This document shows, piece after piece, positions 42,400 to 52,292 of a stretch of 64,000 nucleotides of DNA. The notes under the pieces are model-generated. The model was given only the letters and a program-made list of their open reading frames with translations, had not been told where the DNA came from and ran no database searches. Source of the DNA: Rhodospirillaceae bacterium (GTDB lineage Bacteria > Pseudomonadota > Alphaproteobacteria > GCA-2721365); NCBI GenBank assembly GCA_002721365.1, contig PBKC01000037.1, forward strand, positions 1-64,000, in the 5' to 3' direction. A program made the translations under genes and the position numbers. How positions within the stretch are numbered: position 1 is the stretch's first letter; each line of letters begins with the position of its first letter.

Positions 42400-42742
42400 A
42401 GCGACGCTGAGGAGGTAATGCCCTTCGAGGCTGGCTCAAAGCGATGCTCCCTTTTCAAGGATACCATTCCCCTCGACCAGTTCGAATCCCTTGCACGAGC
42501 GTCGTCTCTCGACGGTGCCATCAGCGAAGTAGTCGTCAGGCGACGAGCTTTTCCTGTTGCGCGAACGGGCTCAGTCCCAACCATGTCTGCATGGTATTGG
42601 CCAGATCGGTATGCCCGAGCAGGGTCAGCTCTTCCTTGTCGGCCGCCTGGGCGACGGTCTCTTATCGCTCGGAACCGTCGTCTCCGAAGACGCCTTCCGG
42701 CGAGCTCCTTGACGAAGATGAAGAGCCTCCGGCAAAGCGGGC
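42400..42742. other. Junction between accessory and chromosomal DNA; no clear gene
   Basis: On the minus strand, about 42536-42660 reads as the end of a protein: ETVAQAADKEELTLLGHTDL, ANTMQTWLGLSPFAQQEKLV, A*. A stop codon directly upstream leaves no start. The LLGHTDLANTM piece faintly recalls the C-terminus of tyrosine recombinases (LGHSSLATT), but the rest does not. No tRNA fragment or copy of the left att sequence was found here. Confidence 0.4.
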
Positions 42743-45700
42743 TCACCCGATGCCGATACCATCGTCCTCCTCGTCTTCCTCATCTTCCTCGTCACCATCG
42801 TCGTCCAGAAGCGGCAGGGTCGCGCGGCTCTCCAGCAGGGCCGTCATCTCGTCGGCCGGCAGGGGGCGGGCGAAGTAGAAGCCCTGCATCTGATCGCAGC
42901 CCAATGCCATGTAGTGGGTGATCTGCTCTTCGGTCTCGATGCCCTCGGCGAGGACGCGGAGGCCGAGTTCCTGGGCCAGACGGACGGTCGCGCGAACGAT
43001 CGCGGCGCTGTTGTGGTCGATCGTCATGCCCTGGGTGAAACGCTGGGCGATCTTCCCCCGCCGCGCCGGATAGCGGCGCAAATGGGCCATCGACGACGCG
43101 CCGGTGCCGAAATCGTCGATGGCGATGCGGACGCCGAGAGCGCCCAGCCGCTCCAGAAGCTTCTGCCGCTGATCCGAGGAGTCGGCGATCACGCTTTCCG
43201 TCAGCTCCAATTCAAGCAGGTCCGCCGCGAGACCGGACGATTCGAGCACTTCCTCGATCGCGGCCAGGAACGCGTCCTCGCGGCGCAACTGGATCGGCGA
43301 GATGTTGACGGCGACGACGTCGGGGGCGATTCCCGCCTGGCGCCACGCGGCGGCCTGGTTGCAGGCCAGCTCGAGGATCCGGCGTCCCAGGGTGCCGATC
43401 ATGCCCATGGTCTCGGCCGCGTCGAGGAAGCGTCCCGGCGGGATCAGTCCTTCCTTCGGGTGGTTCCAGCGCACCAGGGCCTCGCAGCCGGTGATCCGTC
43501 CCGACGGCCATGCCACCTGGGGCTGGAAGTGCAGCAGAAGTTCGTCCCTCTCGATCCCACGCCGCAGATCCTGGGTGAGCGTCATGCGGTCATGGACCAC
43601 CTTGTCCATGTCCTCGCTATGGAAGCGGAACGTGCGACGGCCGCGGCGCTTGGCTTCGTAGAGGGCGAGATCGGCCTGGGTCAGCAGGGTCTCGGTGTCG
43701 GCCTCGTCCGGCGACGACATGACGATCCCGAGGCTGCACCCCATCGCGATCTCGCTTTCCCTGATCGTCGCCGGCGTCGAGAGCTGGTCGAGGATCTTCT
43801 GCGCCAGCGCGGCGGCGTCGGCCGGTGACGCGGTGCCCGGCTGAAGCACCGCGAACTCGTCGCCGCCGAATCGGGCCACCGCATCCATGGCGCGCGTGCT
43901 GGACCGCAATCGTTCCGCGACCGTGCGCAGCAGTTCGTCGCCGGCCGAATGGCCCAAGGTATCGTTGATGTCCTTGAAGTGGTCGAGGTCGAGGTAAAGC
44001 ACGGCGAAACCGCCGCCCTCGCGTTTCAGGCGCTGTTGCTCCAGCTCCATACGCTCCATGAAGGAGTTCCGATTGAGAAGTCCCGTCAGGGCATCGAAGC
44101 GGGCGAGGTAACCCACGCGCTCCTCGGCGCGCTTTCGTTCCGTTATGTCGACGACGCTCATCGCGACATGGCGGGATGAGCGGACGGTGTGCGGGACCCG
44201 CATCGACACCAGCCCCGTGATCTCCGTGCCGTCGGTGGCGGTCAGGGTGAGCTCGGTGCGGAAGAATTCCTGCCGGGCCCAGATCGCCGCCAAGATCTCC
44301 GGAAAGACGGCGTCGATTCCCGGTGCTTCCAGGTTCGGTATCGCAGCCGGAAGACAGGCGCGCGCGTCGTCGCCGATCAGGGGCAGGCAGGCGTCGTTGA
44401 CGCTGACCACCCACGCCAGCCGACGTAGCGCCGCCAGGGTTTCCGGGATTGCCGCGAGATGGGCTTCCAGGTCCGCGACGCCGGACGCGCGCATACGGTC
44501 CAGCTCCGCCAGCACGCGGGAAAAGTCGACCTCCCAGACACAAACGTCCAGACCGTTGAAGATGTGCTCGAAACGCCGTTCGCTCTCGGCCAGGGCATGT
44601 TCGACCTGCTTACGCTCGGTCACGTCGACGGCGATGCCTTCGACCACGGTGGCGCCGTCGCCGTCGCGCAACACCATGACGCTGTCTTCGATCCAGTGAA
44701 TCTCGCCGTCGCTGTCTCGAAGCCGGTATTCAGCGGTGAAGGTGGACTCACCCGCGTCCACAGCCTGTCTGAACCTGCTGTGAACACGCGGCGCGTCGTC
44801 GGGATGGATGGCTTCGGCGAAAAGCGAAGGACGCTCGATCAGATCGCCGGGCCGGTAGCCCAGACGGTCCACGTTGTCCGACACGAAAAGCATTTTCAGC
44901 GTGGCGGCGTCGGCCCGATAGAGAACCGCCCGGCTCCGCTTGAGGATCTGGTTGGCGGTACGCAAGCGGCCGTCGGCGCCGTCTTGGCGTATCGCCTGGG
45001 CAATTTCACGCGCCAGCTCTTCGATCAGGACCCGATCATCCTCGAGCGTCGCCGCATCGTCCGTATCGTCGAGATAGCCGAGTTCCAGGGTCCCGACAGT
45101 CTGGTCGTCGATGATGACCGGTGCTTTCAACGCGACCGCCGTCGCCCGGCATCGAGGGCTTTCGAAAACAGAATCGGTGAGGGTCAGGCGGACGCAGGCG
45201 ATATCCGGCCGCTGGGACGCCGCCGGCAGCGCTTCCACCAGCCAGGCGAATGTGGCCCGCAAGCTGTCCTCGGGCGTCGCGCGCCGCCGCGAAAACTCGC
45301 CGAGAAGAGAAAGCTGGGCGACCCGCACGCGAAGGGCGCGACCCGTTCGTTCGAGTTCCTTCTGGGTCTGGATGCGGTCGCTCAGATCGGTAACGACGAC
45401 GACGCTTCCCATGAAGTCCCCGGCCTCGTCGAACAGGGGCCGCGGCGACATATGGACGATGAGCGGCGCGCCGTCCTTGCGCTCCAGCGTGATCTCGTAA
45501 GGCGTCTCGTCTCCGACTGCCCGTTGCGAGAACAGCCGGATGGCATGCTCCCGCTCGGACGGAACGACGAAATCGGGGCCGAAGCGGCCGATCAGCTCCG
45601 AAGGCTCGTAGGCCAGCATCTCGGCCAGACGGTTGTTGACGTAAACCACCCGCTGGTCGCGGTCGGCCCGGAACAGGCCATCGTTCATCTGCTCGACGAG

Positions 45701-45757
45701 GGCGCGGAACAGCGTAGCGGCCTCGGTTTGAGGAAGCGTTCGCTGGGCGGCGCTCAT
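42743..45757 (-). CDS. PAS-GAF-like-PAS-GGDEF-EAL c-di-GMP protein
   Basis: A 1004-residue cytoplasmic signalling protein. PAS domains are at about 12-130 and 270-400, with a GAF-like region between and a third sensor segment near 400-550. The GGDEF domain is intact (RFGGDEF), with an inhibitory I-site RAMD five residues earlier. The EAL domain has EALVRW, NISPIQL, ELTES, IDDFGTG and AEGIE. Where relatives have VDRLKIDQRF it reads ARRGKIAQRF, so the KID motif is altered. A very acidic tail (DEEDEEDEEDD) closes it. It could make and/or degrade c-di-GMP. Confidence 0.92.
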   Translation of the reverse strand: MSAAQRTLPQTEAATLFRALVEQMNDGLFRADRDQRVVYVNNRLAEMLAYEPSELIGRFGPDFVVPSEREHAIRLFSQRAVGDETPYEITLERKDGAPLIVHMSPRPLFDEAGDFMGSVVVVTDLSDRIQTQKELERTGRALRVRVAQLSLLGEFSRRRATPEDSLRATFAWLVEALPAASQRPDIACVRLTLTDSVFESPRCRATAVALKAPVIIDDQTVGTLELGYLDDTDDAATLEDDRVLIEELAREIAQAIRQDGADGRLRTANQILKRSRAVLYRADAATLKMLFVSDNVDRLGYRPGDLIERPSLFAEAIHPDDAPRVHSRFRQAVDAGESTFTAEYRLRDSDGEIHWIEDSVMVLRDGDGATVVEGIAVDVTERKQVEHALAESERRFEHIFNGLDVCVWEVDFSRVLAELDRMRASGVADLEAHLAAIPETLAALRRLAWVVSVNDACLPLIGDDARACLPAAIPNLEAPGIDAVFPEILAAIWARQEFFRTELTLTATDGTEITGLVSMRVPHTVRSSRHVAMSVVDITERKRAEERVGYLARFDALTGLLNRNSFMERMELEQQRLKREGGGFAVLYLDLDHFKDINDTLGHSAGDELLRTVAERLRSSTRAMDAVARFGGDEFAVLQPGTASPADAAALAQKILDQLSTPATIRESEIAMGCSLGIVMSSPDEADTETLLTQADLALYEAKRRGRRTFRFHSEDMDKVVHDRMTLTQDLRRGIERDELLLHFQPQVAWPSGRITGCEALVRWNHPKEGLIPPGRFLDAAETMGMIGTLGRRILELACNQAAAWRQAGIAPDVVAVNISPIQLRREDAFLAAIEEVLESSGLAADLLELELTESVIADSSDQRQKLLERLGALGVRIAIDDFGTGASSMAHLRRYPARRGKIAQRFTQGMTIDHNSAAIVRATVRLAQELGLRVLAEGIETEEQITHYMALGCDQMQGFYFARPLPADEMTALLESRATLPLLDDDGDEEDEEDEEDDGIGIG

Positions 45758-46063
45758 GTGATCCTCATCCCTCGACCGTTCGTATGAGTGATGTTGCGGT
45801 GTGTCCGCCGACCGTGGAATGCAAGCGTGCCCTCACCCCTACCCGCCGCTATTCAAGCCAAACGTGCGCGCCAGAATTCGCCGCAGGTAAATATTGACGA
45901 GCCCGACGTGATTTCAATTCTATTTGACAATGTTTTAAGAAATGGATGACAGGGTCGCCGCCGCAAAAGAATACAGCCAGTTTCAGTCTGAAACTCATTA
46001 TCATTTGCGGTGAAAATTTGACAATTAGCAATACCAACATGTCCAAAAAATGAACTAGGGGAA
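45758..46063. promoter_or_regulatory. Divergent promoter region of two c-di-GMP genes
   Basis: A 306-base, fairly AT-rich gap between divergent genes. It contains a perfect dyad gtttcag-t-ctgaaac at 45980-45994, a good candidate operator. It also holds ttgaca boxes at about 45923 and 46018 on the plus strand, without clear -10 partners. A shared regulator of both genes is plausible. Confidence 0.5.
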
Positions 46064-48136
46064 ATGAACGAAGGGGCGCAAGGAATACCCGATCGCGGGC
46101 CGGCGGACTGGTCTCCGGTCGGTGGCGAAGCAAAGCCGCCCTCAATTGAGCCGGCGCAGGGTCGCCCGGAATCCAGCAGCGATCCGACTGTCGGTGTCTT
46201 CAGCTATCGAGTCGGATTCCTCGCGCTTCTCGGCACGACCCTGCTCGGTGCCGCCGGCTGTGGCTACGGACTTCTGGTCGGTACCACGTTCGGTGCGCTG
46301 AGCTGGTGGGAATGGATCACGGTCCCCACCATGGGCGTCATCTGCGGCGCGTTCGCCCTGGTGCTGCTGGTGACGGGCGAGCGTCATCTGAAGCGTATCG
46401 CCGTTGGCGTGATCGTCTGGCTCAGCTTCTATCTTCTCAGCAACACGGCCAATGCTCTCTATTTCCTGCCGGAGAAGCTGACGGCCTTCGTCTACCTGCC
46501 ATGGATGATGGTTCTCTACGGCTTCATGGCCGCGGTGCTCAGCGCGCGGGCGGGTATCCGGGCCGCATGGGCCGTCTTCCTGGGTGTCGTCGCCATCGCC
46601 GTTCCCTTGATCGTCAGCGACCCGGAGTGGCGACCGGGGGTCGAGGCGGGCGACGCACTGATGATCAACATGTTCGCCCAGGCCGCGTTCATCGCGATGC
46701 TTTATGCGATGTCGACCTTCCGGGAGCGCCATGCGGCGACCGAGGCGCGGGCGGAAGCGCTTGCGGAGAGCGCCGCCAAGCTGGCGCGGATGGCGTTTCA
46801 CGACGTCCTGACGGGGCTTCCCAACCGATCGCTGGTCGAGGACCGGTTGACGAAGGCAATGGCGAGCGCCGAACGGGCCGGAGAGGGCGTTGCCGTCCAC
46901 TACATCGACCTCGACCACTTCAAGGACGTGAACGACACGCTCGGCCATGCGGCCGGCGACAAGATGCTGCAGGAAGTGGCTCGGCGGCTGCTCGCGCTGG
47001 TGCGCAAGACCGACACGGTCGGCCGTATGGGCGGGGACGAGTTCGTCATCGTCCAGCCGGCACTGCACTCGGCCCATGATGTGACCGCGCTCGGCCGGCG
47101 AATCCTGGCGACGCTGGCGCAGCCGGTGACCGTTGCCTCGACGGCGCTTGCGCCCGGTGCCAGCGTCGGTACCACGAGCTACCACTATCCGGCGCCTTTG
47201 GCGCCAGGTTCGAAGGCCGACCCGGAAGCCGCTCCGCCCCAGAAATATCCGGCGGATCTTCTCAGTGAAGCCGATGCCGCCCTGTTCGCGGCCAAGTCGG
47301 CGGGCCGGAACATGCAGCGGATGTTCGAGCCGGCCATGCTTGAGGAGGCCGACAAAAGGGTCCGCCTGCGCAGCGCTCTCCACCGGGCGATCGAGAAGCA
47401 GGAGTTCGTGCTCCACTTCCAGCCGCAGGTCGACCTCCGCAACAACACCCTCGTAGCAGCGGAAGCCCTGATCCGCTGGGAGGATCCCGAGCACGGATTG
47501 AGAGGACCCGGCGACTTCATCGGTGCGCTGGAAGCCTCCGGCGAGATCGTCGCCGTCGGCAACTGGGTCATTCAGCGGGCCTGTCTCGCCGCGGCCGGAT
47601 GGCAGGACAACTCTATCCGCGTGGCGGTGAACGTCTCGCCGGTCCAGCTCGAACGCGGGGATCTGGTTTCGATGGTCCGCTCGGCGCTGATCGAAAGCGG
47701 CTTGCGGCCCGACCGACTGGAGCTCGAGATCACCGAGAACGTCCTGGCGCGGGCGCAGGAAGCACGAATTCGGGAGGTGATGCGCGAACTGTCGGAGCTA
47801 GGAGTCCGGCTGGCGGTGGACGACTTCGGCACCGGCTATTCGTCGCTGCTCTATCTGCTCGAATTTCCGGTCGATACGCTGAAGATCGACCGGGCCTTCC
47901 TCGCCCAGATCGACTCCCGCAGCGTCGATCGGGCGATCGTGAAGGCCATCATCGCGTTCGCGCGCAGCATCAATATCGACGTCGTCGCCGAGGGCATCGA
48001 ACGCGACGCGCAGACCGAATACCTGCTTCAGGAAAGCTGCTGGTATGGTCAGGGCTTCCATCTCGCCCGGCCGATGACCCATGCCCAGCTCGTCGAGCGA
48101 TACAGGCTGCAGCAATTCTGGGAAGAGGCGTCCTGA
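46064..48136 (+). CDS. Membrane-bound GGDEF-EAL c-di-GMP protein
   Basis: A 690-residue protein. The N-terminal 230 residues hold about six membrane helices (VGFLALLGTTLLGAAGCGYG, MGVICGAFALVLLVTG, AVFLGVVAIAVPLIV). The GGDEF domain is intact (RMGGDEF) with I-site RKTD. The EAL domain has every expected motif: EALIRW, NVSPVQL, EITEN, VDDFGTG, LKID and AEGIE. It may thus be a working cyclase and/or phosphodiesterase, sensing through the membrane part. Start 46064 with agggg upstream. Confidence 0.92.
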   Translation: MNEGAQGIPDRGPADWSPVGGEAKPPSIEPAQGRPESSSDPTVGVFSYRVGFLALLGTTLLGAAGCGYGLLVGTTFGALSWWEWITVPTMGVICGAFALVLLVTGERHLKRIAVGVIVWLSFYLLSNTANALYFLPEKLTAFVYLPWMMVLYGFMAAVLSARAGIRAAWAVFLGVVAIAVPLIVSDPEWRPGVEAGDALMINMFAQAAFIAMLYAMSTFRERHAATEARAEALAESAAKLARMAFHDVLTGLPNRSLVEDRLTKAMASAERAGEGVAVHYIDLDHFKDVNDTLGHAAGDKMLQEVARRLLALVRKTDTVGRMGGDEFVIVQPALHSAHDVTALGRRILATLAQPVTVASTALAPGASVGTTSYHYPAPLAPGSKADPEAAPPQKYPADLLSEADAALFAAKSAGRNMQRMFEPAMLEEADKRVRLRSALHRAIEKQEFVLHFQPQVDLRNNTLVAAEALIRWEDPEHGLRGPGDFIGALEASGEIVAVGNWVIQRACLAAAGWQDNSIRVAVNVSPVQLERGDLVSMVRSALIESGLRPDRLELEITENVLARAQEARIREVMRELSELGVRLAVDDFGTGYSSLLYLLEFPVDTLKIDRAFLAQIDSRSVDRAIVKAIIAFARSINIDVVAEGIERDAQTEYLLQESCWYGQGFHLARPMTHAQLVERYRLQQFWEEAS

Positions 48137-48143
48137 ACGGTCG

Positions 48144-48605
48144 CTACCGTCCCTGCTGGTGGCTCTTGAGCTTGGCCTGGACGTCTGCCGCCATGTCCTC
48201 CTCGGTGGTCTTGCCGGGCAGGCCGGCGAGGTCGGTGAAGTAGGGCAGGCGGCTCTCGATCCCGTATTGGACGGTGGGGACCACCCGAGACGGGTCGTCG
48301 AGGCTGCCGAGGGCGACGCCGATGCGGTCGGTGTCGACGTAGCGGAAGCTGAGCGGAGTGCCGCAGGCCGGGCAGAAGCCGCGCTCTGCGATCGTCGAGC
48401 TCATGAACAGGCCGGGCGCACCGGCGGTCCAGGCGAAGTCGGCGTTCTTCACCGAAGCGAGTGGCGCGAAGAACGATCCGAACGCCTTCTGGCACATGCG
48501 GCAGTGGCAGATATGCGGATTGAACGGTTCGGCATAGAGCGCATAGCGCACCGCACCGCACTGGCACCCGCCGGTCATCACCGGCTCGCGTGCGGTCTCG
48601 GCCAT
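48144..48605 (-). CDS. GFA-family protein
   Basis: A 153-residue member of the GFA (glutathione-dependent formaldehyde-activating) family with two zinc sites: GGCQCGAVRY with CHCRMC, and CPACG. The family binds zinc, and some members add glutathione to formaldehyde; the substrate of this one is unknown. It converges with the GGDEF-EAL gene, with stops eight bases apart. Confidence 0.9.
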   Translation of the reverse strand: MAETAREPVMTGGCQCGAVRYALYAEPFNPHICHCRMCQKAFGSFFAPLASVKNADFAWTAGAPGLFMSSTIAERGFCPACGTPLSFRYVDTDRIGVALGSLDDPSRVVPTVQYGIESRLPYFTDLAGLPGKTTEEDMAADVQAKLKSHQQGR

Positions 48606-48689
48606 GGTTCCCTCCCTGATCGTGGTTGGTCGGAGGGAGATTAGGGCGGAACCGGCGCCGGGACTACGGTGCGGAAAGGCCGTCGCGTT

Positions 48690-48895
48690 ACCCCCACCTC
48701 ACCCCGACCCTCTCCCCCCAATGGGGCGGAGAGGGAGAGGGAAGCCGTGCGCTTCATCAAGCCCTCTCCCGTTGGGGGAGGGTTGGGAGGGGGAACGGCG
48801 TTTCAGGTTCGCGCGACGTCGGCAGCGTTCTACGGCATCCTTCCCCCTCCCCGGCTCTCCCCCTGGCGGGAGAGGGAGATTTCTGGAGGGGAAAG
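48690..48895. repeat. GC-rich intergenic inverted repeats (ccctctccc type)
   Basis: Several copies of a pyrimidine/purine palindrome (ccctctccccccaatggggc ..., ctctcccgttgggggagggt, ctctccccctggcgggagag) fill the gap between the GFA and ftsY genes. The same type occurs at about 52000-52125, 56785-56822 and 60340-60432. It is a dispersed element of this chromosome. Confidence 0.75.
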
Positions 48896-48902
48896 GTGGC
48901 GG

Positions 48903-49847
48903 CTACCCCTCCGCGTCGAGGCCGGTGAGGTTGCGGGCGAAGGCGCGGGCTTCGAAGGGGCGGAGGTCCTCGGCGGTTTCGCCGACCCCGACCGCGTGGA
49001 TCGGGAGGCCGAAGCGCTCGGCGAGCGACACCACCACCCCGCCGCGGGCGGTGCCGTCGAGCTTGGTGACGACGAGGCCGGTGACGCCGGCGATCTCGCG
49101 GAAGATCTCGACCTGGCGGTGGGCGTTCTGGCCCGTCGTCGCGTCCAGGACCAGCAGGGTCGCGTGCGGCGCCTCGTCGTCGATCTTGTGGATCACCCGG
49201 ACGACCTTGGTGAGCTCGGCCATCAGGTCGGCCTTGTTGTGCAGGCGCCCGGCCGTGTCGATCAGCAGCACGTCGCGCCCTTCCTTCCGTGCCTGGGTGA
49301 GGGCGTCGTAGACGAGGCCGGCGGCATCGGCCCCGGTATCGCGGGCGATCACCGGCGCGCCGGTCCGTTCCCCCCACACCTGAAGCTGCTCGATCGCAGC
49401 GGCGCGGAAGGTGTCGCCGGCCGCCAGCATCACCGACTTGCCGGCATCGCGGAAATGCCTGGCGAGCTTGCCGATCGTCGTCGTCTTGCCGGTGCCGTTG
49501 ACCCCCACCACCAGCACGACGAACGGCTTGCGGGCGGGATCGGCCACCAGCGGTTGGGCGACGGGGGCCAGCGTCTTCTCGATCTCGTCGGCGACGAAGC
49601 CTTTGATCTCCTCAGGCGTCACTTCCTTGTCGTAGCGGCTTTTGGCCAGCGCCGCCGTCACCTTGGCCGCCGTCGGCGCGCCGAGATCGGCGGCGATCAG
49701 CAGTTCCTCCAGCTCCTCCAGCGCCTCGTCGTCCAGCCGACGCTTGGTAAAGAGGCCGGTGATGCCGCCGGTGAGCGACTGGGCGGAGCGGCTGAGGCCG
49801 GCACGGAGCCGCCCGAGCCAGCCCTTGGGCTTCGTCTCGGTGGTCAT
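48903..49847 (-). CDS. ftsY: Signal recognition particle receptor FtsY
   Basis: A 314-residue SRP receptor GTPase. Residues about 30-90 are the N domain (LEELEELLIAADLGAPTAAK). The G domain has GVNGTGKTTTIGKLA, the insertion DTFRAAAIEQLQVW, DTAGRLHNK, TKLDGTARGG and GVGET. The N-terminal acidic A domain is short. It docks ribosome-SRP complexes at the inner membrane; its partner Ffh is at 53029-54378. It overlaps mtaB by ATGA. Confidence 0.96.
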   Translation of the reverse strand: MTTETKPKGWLGRLRAGLSRSAQSLTGGITGLFTKRRLDDEALEELEELLIAADLGAPTAAKVTAALAKSRYDKEVTPEEIKGFVADEIEKTLAPVAQPLVADPARKPFVVLVVGVNGTGKTTTIGKLARHFRDAGKSVMLAAGDTFRAAAIEQLQVWGERTGAPVIARDTGADAAGLVYDALTQARKEGRDVLLIDTAGRLHNKADLMAELTKVVRVIHKIDDEAPHATLLVLDATTGQNAHRQVEIFREIAGVTGLVVTKLDGTARGGVVVSLAERFGLPIHAVGVGETAEDLRPFEARAFARNLTGLDAEG

Positions 49848-51109
49848 AGGATGCTTCCCGTGAGCTCGGTTCCGTCGTGGCCGGTGACCCGTGCCGCCAC
49901 TACAGCGCCGGGGGCCAGGTCCTCCGCATCGACGCGGATCGGCGCGAAATGCTCGGTTCGGCCCAGGGACTCCTTCTCGACCAGCACCGCGACTTCGCCA
50001 CCGACCAGCCGGTCGAGCAGGCGCCGGAGGCCGGCGTCCCCGACCTCGCGCAGCATCGCCGCGCGCGCCTTGCGGACGTCGCCCGGCACCTGCGGCATGC
50101 GCGCGGCGGGGGTTCCCGGCCGCGGCGAATAGGGGAAGACGTGGAGGTAGGCGAGGTCCAGTTCCTCGACCAGGGCGAGGGTGTTGGCGAACATCGCCTC
50201 GTCCTCGGTGGGGAAGCCGGCGATCAGGTCGGCGCCGAACGCGGCTTCCGGCCGTACGGCCCGCACCGCCCGGCAGAAGCCGATGGCGTCGTCGCGGCTG
50301 TGCCGGCGCTTCATCCGCTTCAGCACCATGTCGTCGCCGGCCTGGAGGCTTAAGTGCAGATGCGGCATCAGCCTGGGCTCGTCAGCGATCAGGCGCATCA
50401 GGTCGTCGTCGATCTCCGCCGGATCGACCGAGGAGAGGCGAAGGCGCGGAAGCTCCGGCACCGCGGCGAGGATGCGGCGGGTCATCTGGCCCAGCGTCGG
50501 CGTGCCCGGCAGGTCGGCGCCGTAGGCGGTGATGTCGACGCCGGTCAGCACCACTTCCCGGTAGCCGTTAGCGACCAGCCCGCGGATTTCGGTGGCGATC
50601 TGGCCCATCGGTACGCTGCGGCTGTTGCCGCGGCCATAGGGAATCACGCAGAAGGTGCAGCGGTGGTCGCAGCCGGTCTGCACCTGGACGAAGGCCCGCG
50701 CCCGGCCGTCGAAGCCGGCGACGAGGTGGGAGGCGGTCTCGGTGACCGAGAAGATGTCGTTCACCGCGACGGCGGGTCCGTCGGGCGCGAAGGCCTGGGG
50801 CTCCAGCTTCTCGATATTGCCGAGCACGCGGTCGACCTCGGGCATCGCCGCATAGCCGCCGCCGTCGATCTGGGCGCCGCAGCCGGTGACGATGATGCGG
50901 GCGTCGGGGCGGGCGCGCCGTGCCCGCCGGATCGCCTGCCGTGCCTGGCGCTCGGCCTCGGCGGTGACGGCGCAGGTGTTGACGATGACCGCGTTCTCCA
51001 GCCCCGCCGCGGCCGCGTTCCGCCGCATCACTTCGGACTCATAAGTGTTGAGCCGGCAGCCGAAAGTGACGATCTCGACGCCCTGCTCTTGCGTGGCGGC
51101 AGTGCTCAC
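49844..51109 (-). CDS. mtaB: tRNA t6A37 methylthiotransferase MtaB
   Basis: A 421-residue radical-SAM methylthiotransferase. The N-terminal MTTase domain has [15 protein letters not shown] and TGCGAQ, giving the three cysteines of the auxiliary cluster. The radical-SAM motif is [11 protein letters not shown], followed by a C-terminal TRAM-like region. It adds a methylthio group to t6A at position 37 of tRNAs. I start at the GTG at 51109, which overlaps the dapF stop (GTGA); the GCRLN motif falls at the normal distance from it. Confidence 0.93.
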   Translation of the reverse strand: MSTAATQEQGVEIVTFGCRLNTYESEVMRRNAAAAGLENAVIVNTCAVTAEAERQARQAIRRARRARPDARIIVTGCGAQIDGGGYAAMPEVDRVLGNIEKLEPQAFAPDGPAVAVNDIFSVTETASHLVAGFDGRARAFVQVQTGCDHRCTFCVIPYGRGNSRSVPMGQIATEIRGLVANGYREVVLTGVDITAYGADLPGTPTLGQMTRRILAAVPELPRLRLSSVDPAEIDDDLMRLIADEPRLMPHLHLSLQAGDDMVLKRMKRRHSRDDAIGFCRAVRAVRPEAAFGADLIAGFPTEDEAMFANTLALVEELDLAYLHVFPYSPRPGTPAARMPQVPGDVRKARAAMLREVGDAGLRRLLDRLVGGEVAVLVEKESLGRTEHFAPIRVDAEDLAPGAVVAARVTGHDGTELTGSIL

Positions 51110-51939
51110 GGCAGCAGGTCCGGGGCCAGGACGCCCATGAAGCTCACCGCCACCGGGCCGGTCATATAGACGTGGCCGTCCTCGTCCGCTTCCCATTCGA
51201 TCGACAGGCTGCCGCCGTCGATGACGATCTCGGCGCTGCGCCCGGTGAGGCCGCGTCGGCTCGCCGCGACCAGCGCCGCGCAGGCCCCCGTCCCGCAGGC
51301 GCGGGTCAGGCCGGCACCGCGCTCCCATACCCTCAGGCGAATACGGTCCGGCGCCTGGACCTCGGCGACGCCGATATTGGCACGTTCGGGGAACAAGGGG
51401 TGATGCTCCAGTCCCGGCCCCAGCGCGGCGATGTCGATGCGGGTGACGTCGTCGACGAAGAACACCGCGTGTGGGTTCCCCATGCTCACCCCCACCGGGT
51501 CGGTGAGCGGCCCGGACTCGAGGCCGAGATGCAGCGTGTCGCGCTCCTCGGCCAGGGGAATGTCGCGCCAGTCATAGCGCGGCGGCCCCATGTCGATGCG
51601 GATTCGCCCCGGGCCGGCGACGGTGGCGCTCAAAGGGCCGCTCGCGGTCTCGATGACGGCGCTGTCCTGTCCGCCCTCGTGCAGCACCACCCAGCCGACG
51701 CAGCGCGCGGCATTGCCGCAGGCCCCGACCTCGCCGCCGTCGGCGTTGTAGATGCGCATGAAGACGTCGGCGTCGTCCGAGGGCTCCAGCACGATCAACT
51801 GGTCGCAGCCGACGCCGGTATGCCGGTCGGCCAGCGCCCGCACCCGCTCCTCGTTCAGGTCGACAGGGCGCGTGCGGTCGTCGAGAACGACGAAGTCGTT
51901 CCCCAGCCCGTGCATCTTCATGAAAGGGTGGCCGTCCAT
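51106..51939 (-). CDS. dapF: Diaminopimelate epimerase DapF
   Basis: A 277-residue enzyme that interconverts LL- and meso-diaminopimelate for lysine and peptidoglycan. Both active-site cysteines are present ([16 protein letters not shown] and [16 protein letters not shown]), and [12 protein letters not shown] opens it. Start at 51939 ([11 protein letters not shown]); the longer frame upstream is repeat DNA. First gene of the dapF-mtaB-ftsY operon. Confidence 0.96.
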   Translation of the reverse strand: MDGHPFMKMHGLGNDFVVLDDRTRPVDLNEERVRALADRHTGVGCDQLIVLEPSDDADVFMRIYNADGGEVGACGNAARCVGWVVLHEGGQDSAVIETASGPLSATVAGPGRIRIDMGPPRYDWRDIPLAEERDTLHLGLESGPLTDPVGVSMGNPHAVFFVDDVTRIDIAALGPGLEHHPLFPERANIGVAEVQAPDRIRLRVWERGAGLTRACGTGACAALVAASRRGLTGRSAEIVIDGGSLSIEWEADEDGHVYMTGPVAVSFMGVLAPDLLP

Positions 51940-51999
51940 GCGCCGCTTATATGGCCCAACGCCCCCGCCCGTCCAACCGCCATTTACTCTTTCCGCCCT

Positions 52000-52240
52000 C
52001 CAGAAAGTCCCTCTACCGCCAGGGGGAGGGCCGGGGAGGGGGAAGGAAGCCGCAACGGACATTGCCGACTCCGCTCCCACCGCCGGTCCCTCTCCCAACC
52101 CTCCCTCAGCGGGAGAGGGCTTGAACGGAGCGCGTCTCCGAGAGCGATAGCCCATCCCCCATCGTCGCCCCCGCGCAGGCGGGGGCCCAGCAAGCGGCGC
52201 GGCCTCTGGGTTCCCGCCTACGCGGGAACGACGAACGACA
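52000..52240. repeat. Two types of intergenic inverted repeat
   Basis: On the left are ccctctaccgccagggggag and ccctccctcagcgggagagg, of the ccctctccc type. On the right is the second family: cccccgcgcaggcgggggcc then ggttcccgcctacgcgggaa, a REP-like pair in opposite orientation. The second family recurs at 62650-62745. Confidence 0.75.
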
Positions 52241-52292
52241 CGGGTGGCGAACCCGCTACAATCGCCTCATCCCCCACCGGACCCGCCATCCG

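Noticed and set aside
42470..42490. gttcgaatccc as the right-hand att tRNA fragment
   Set aside because: The flanking bases do not pair as a T-stem and do not match the left fragment.
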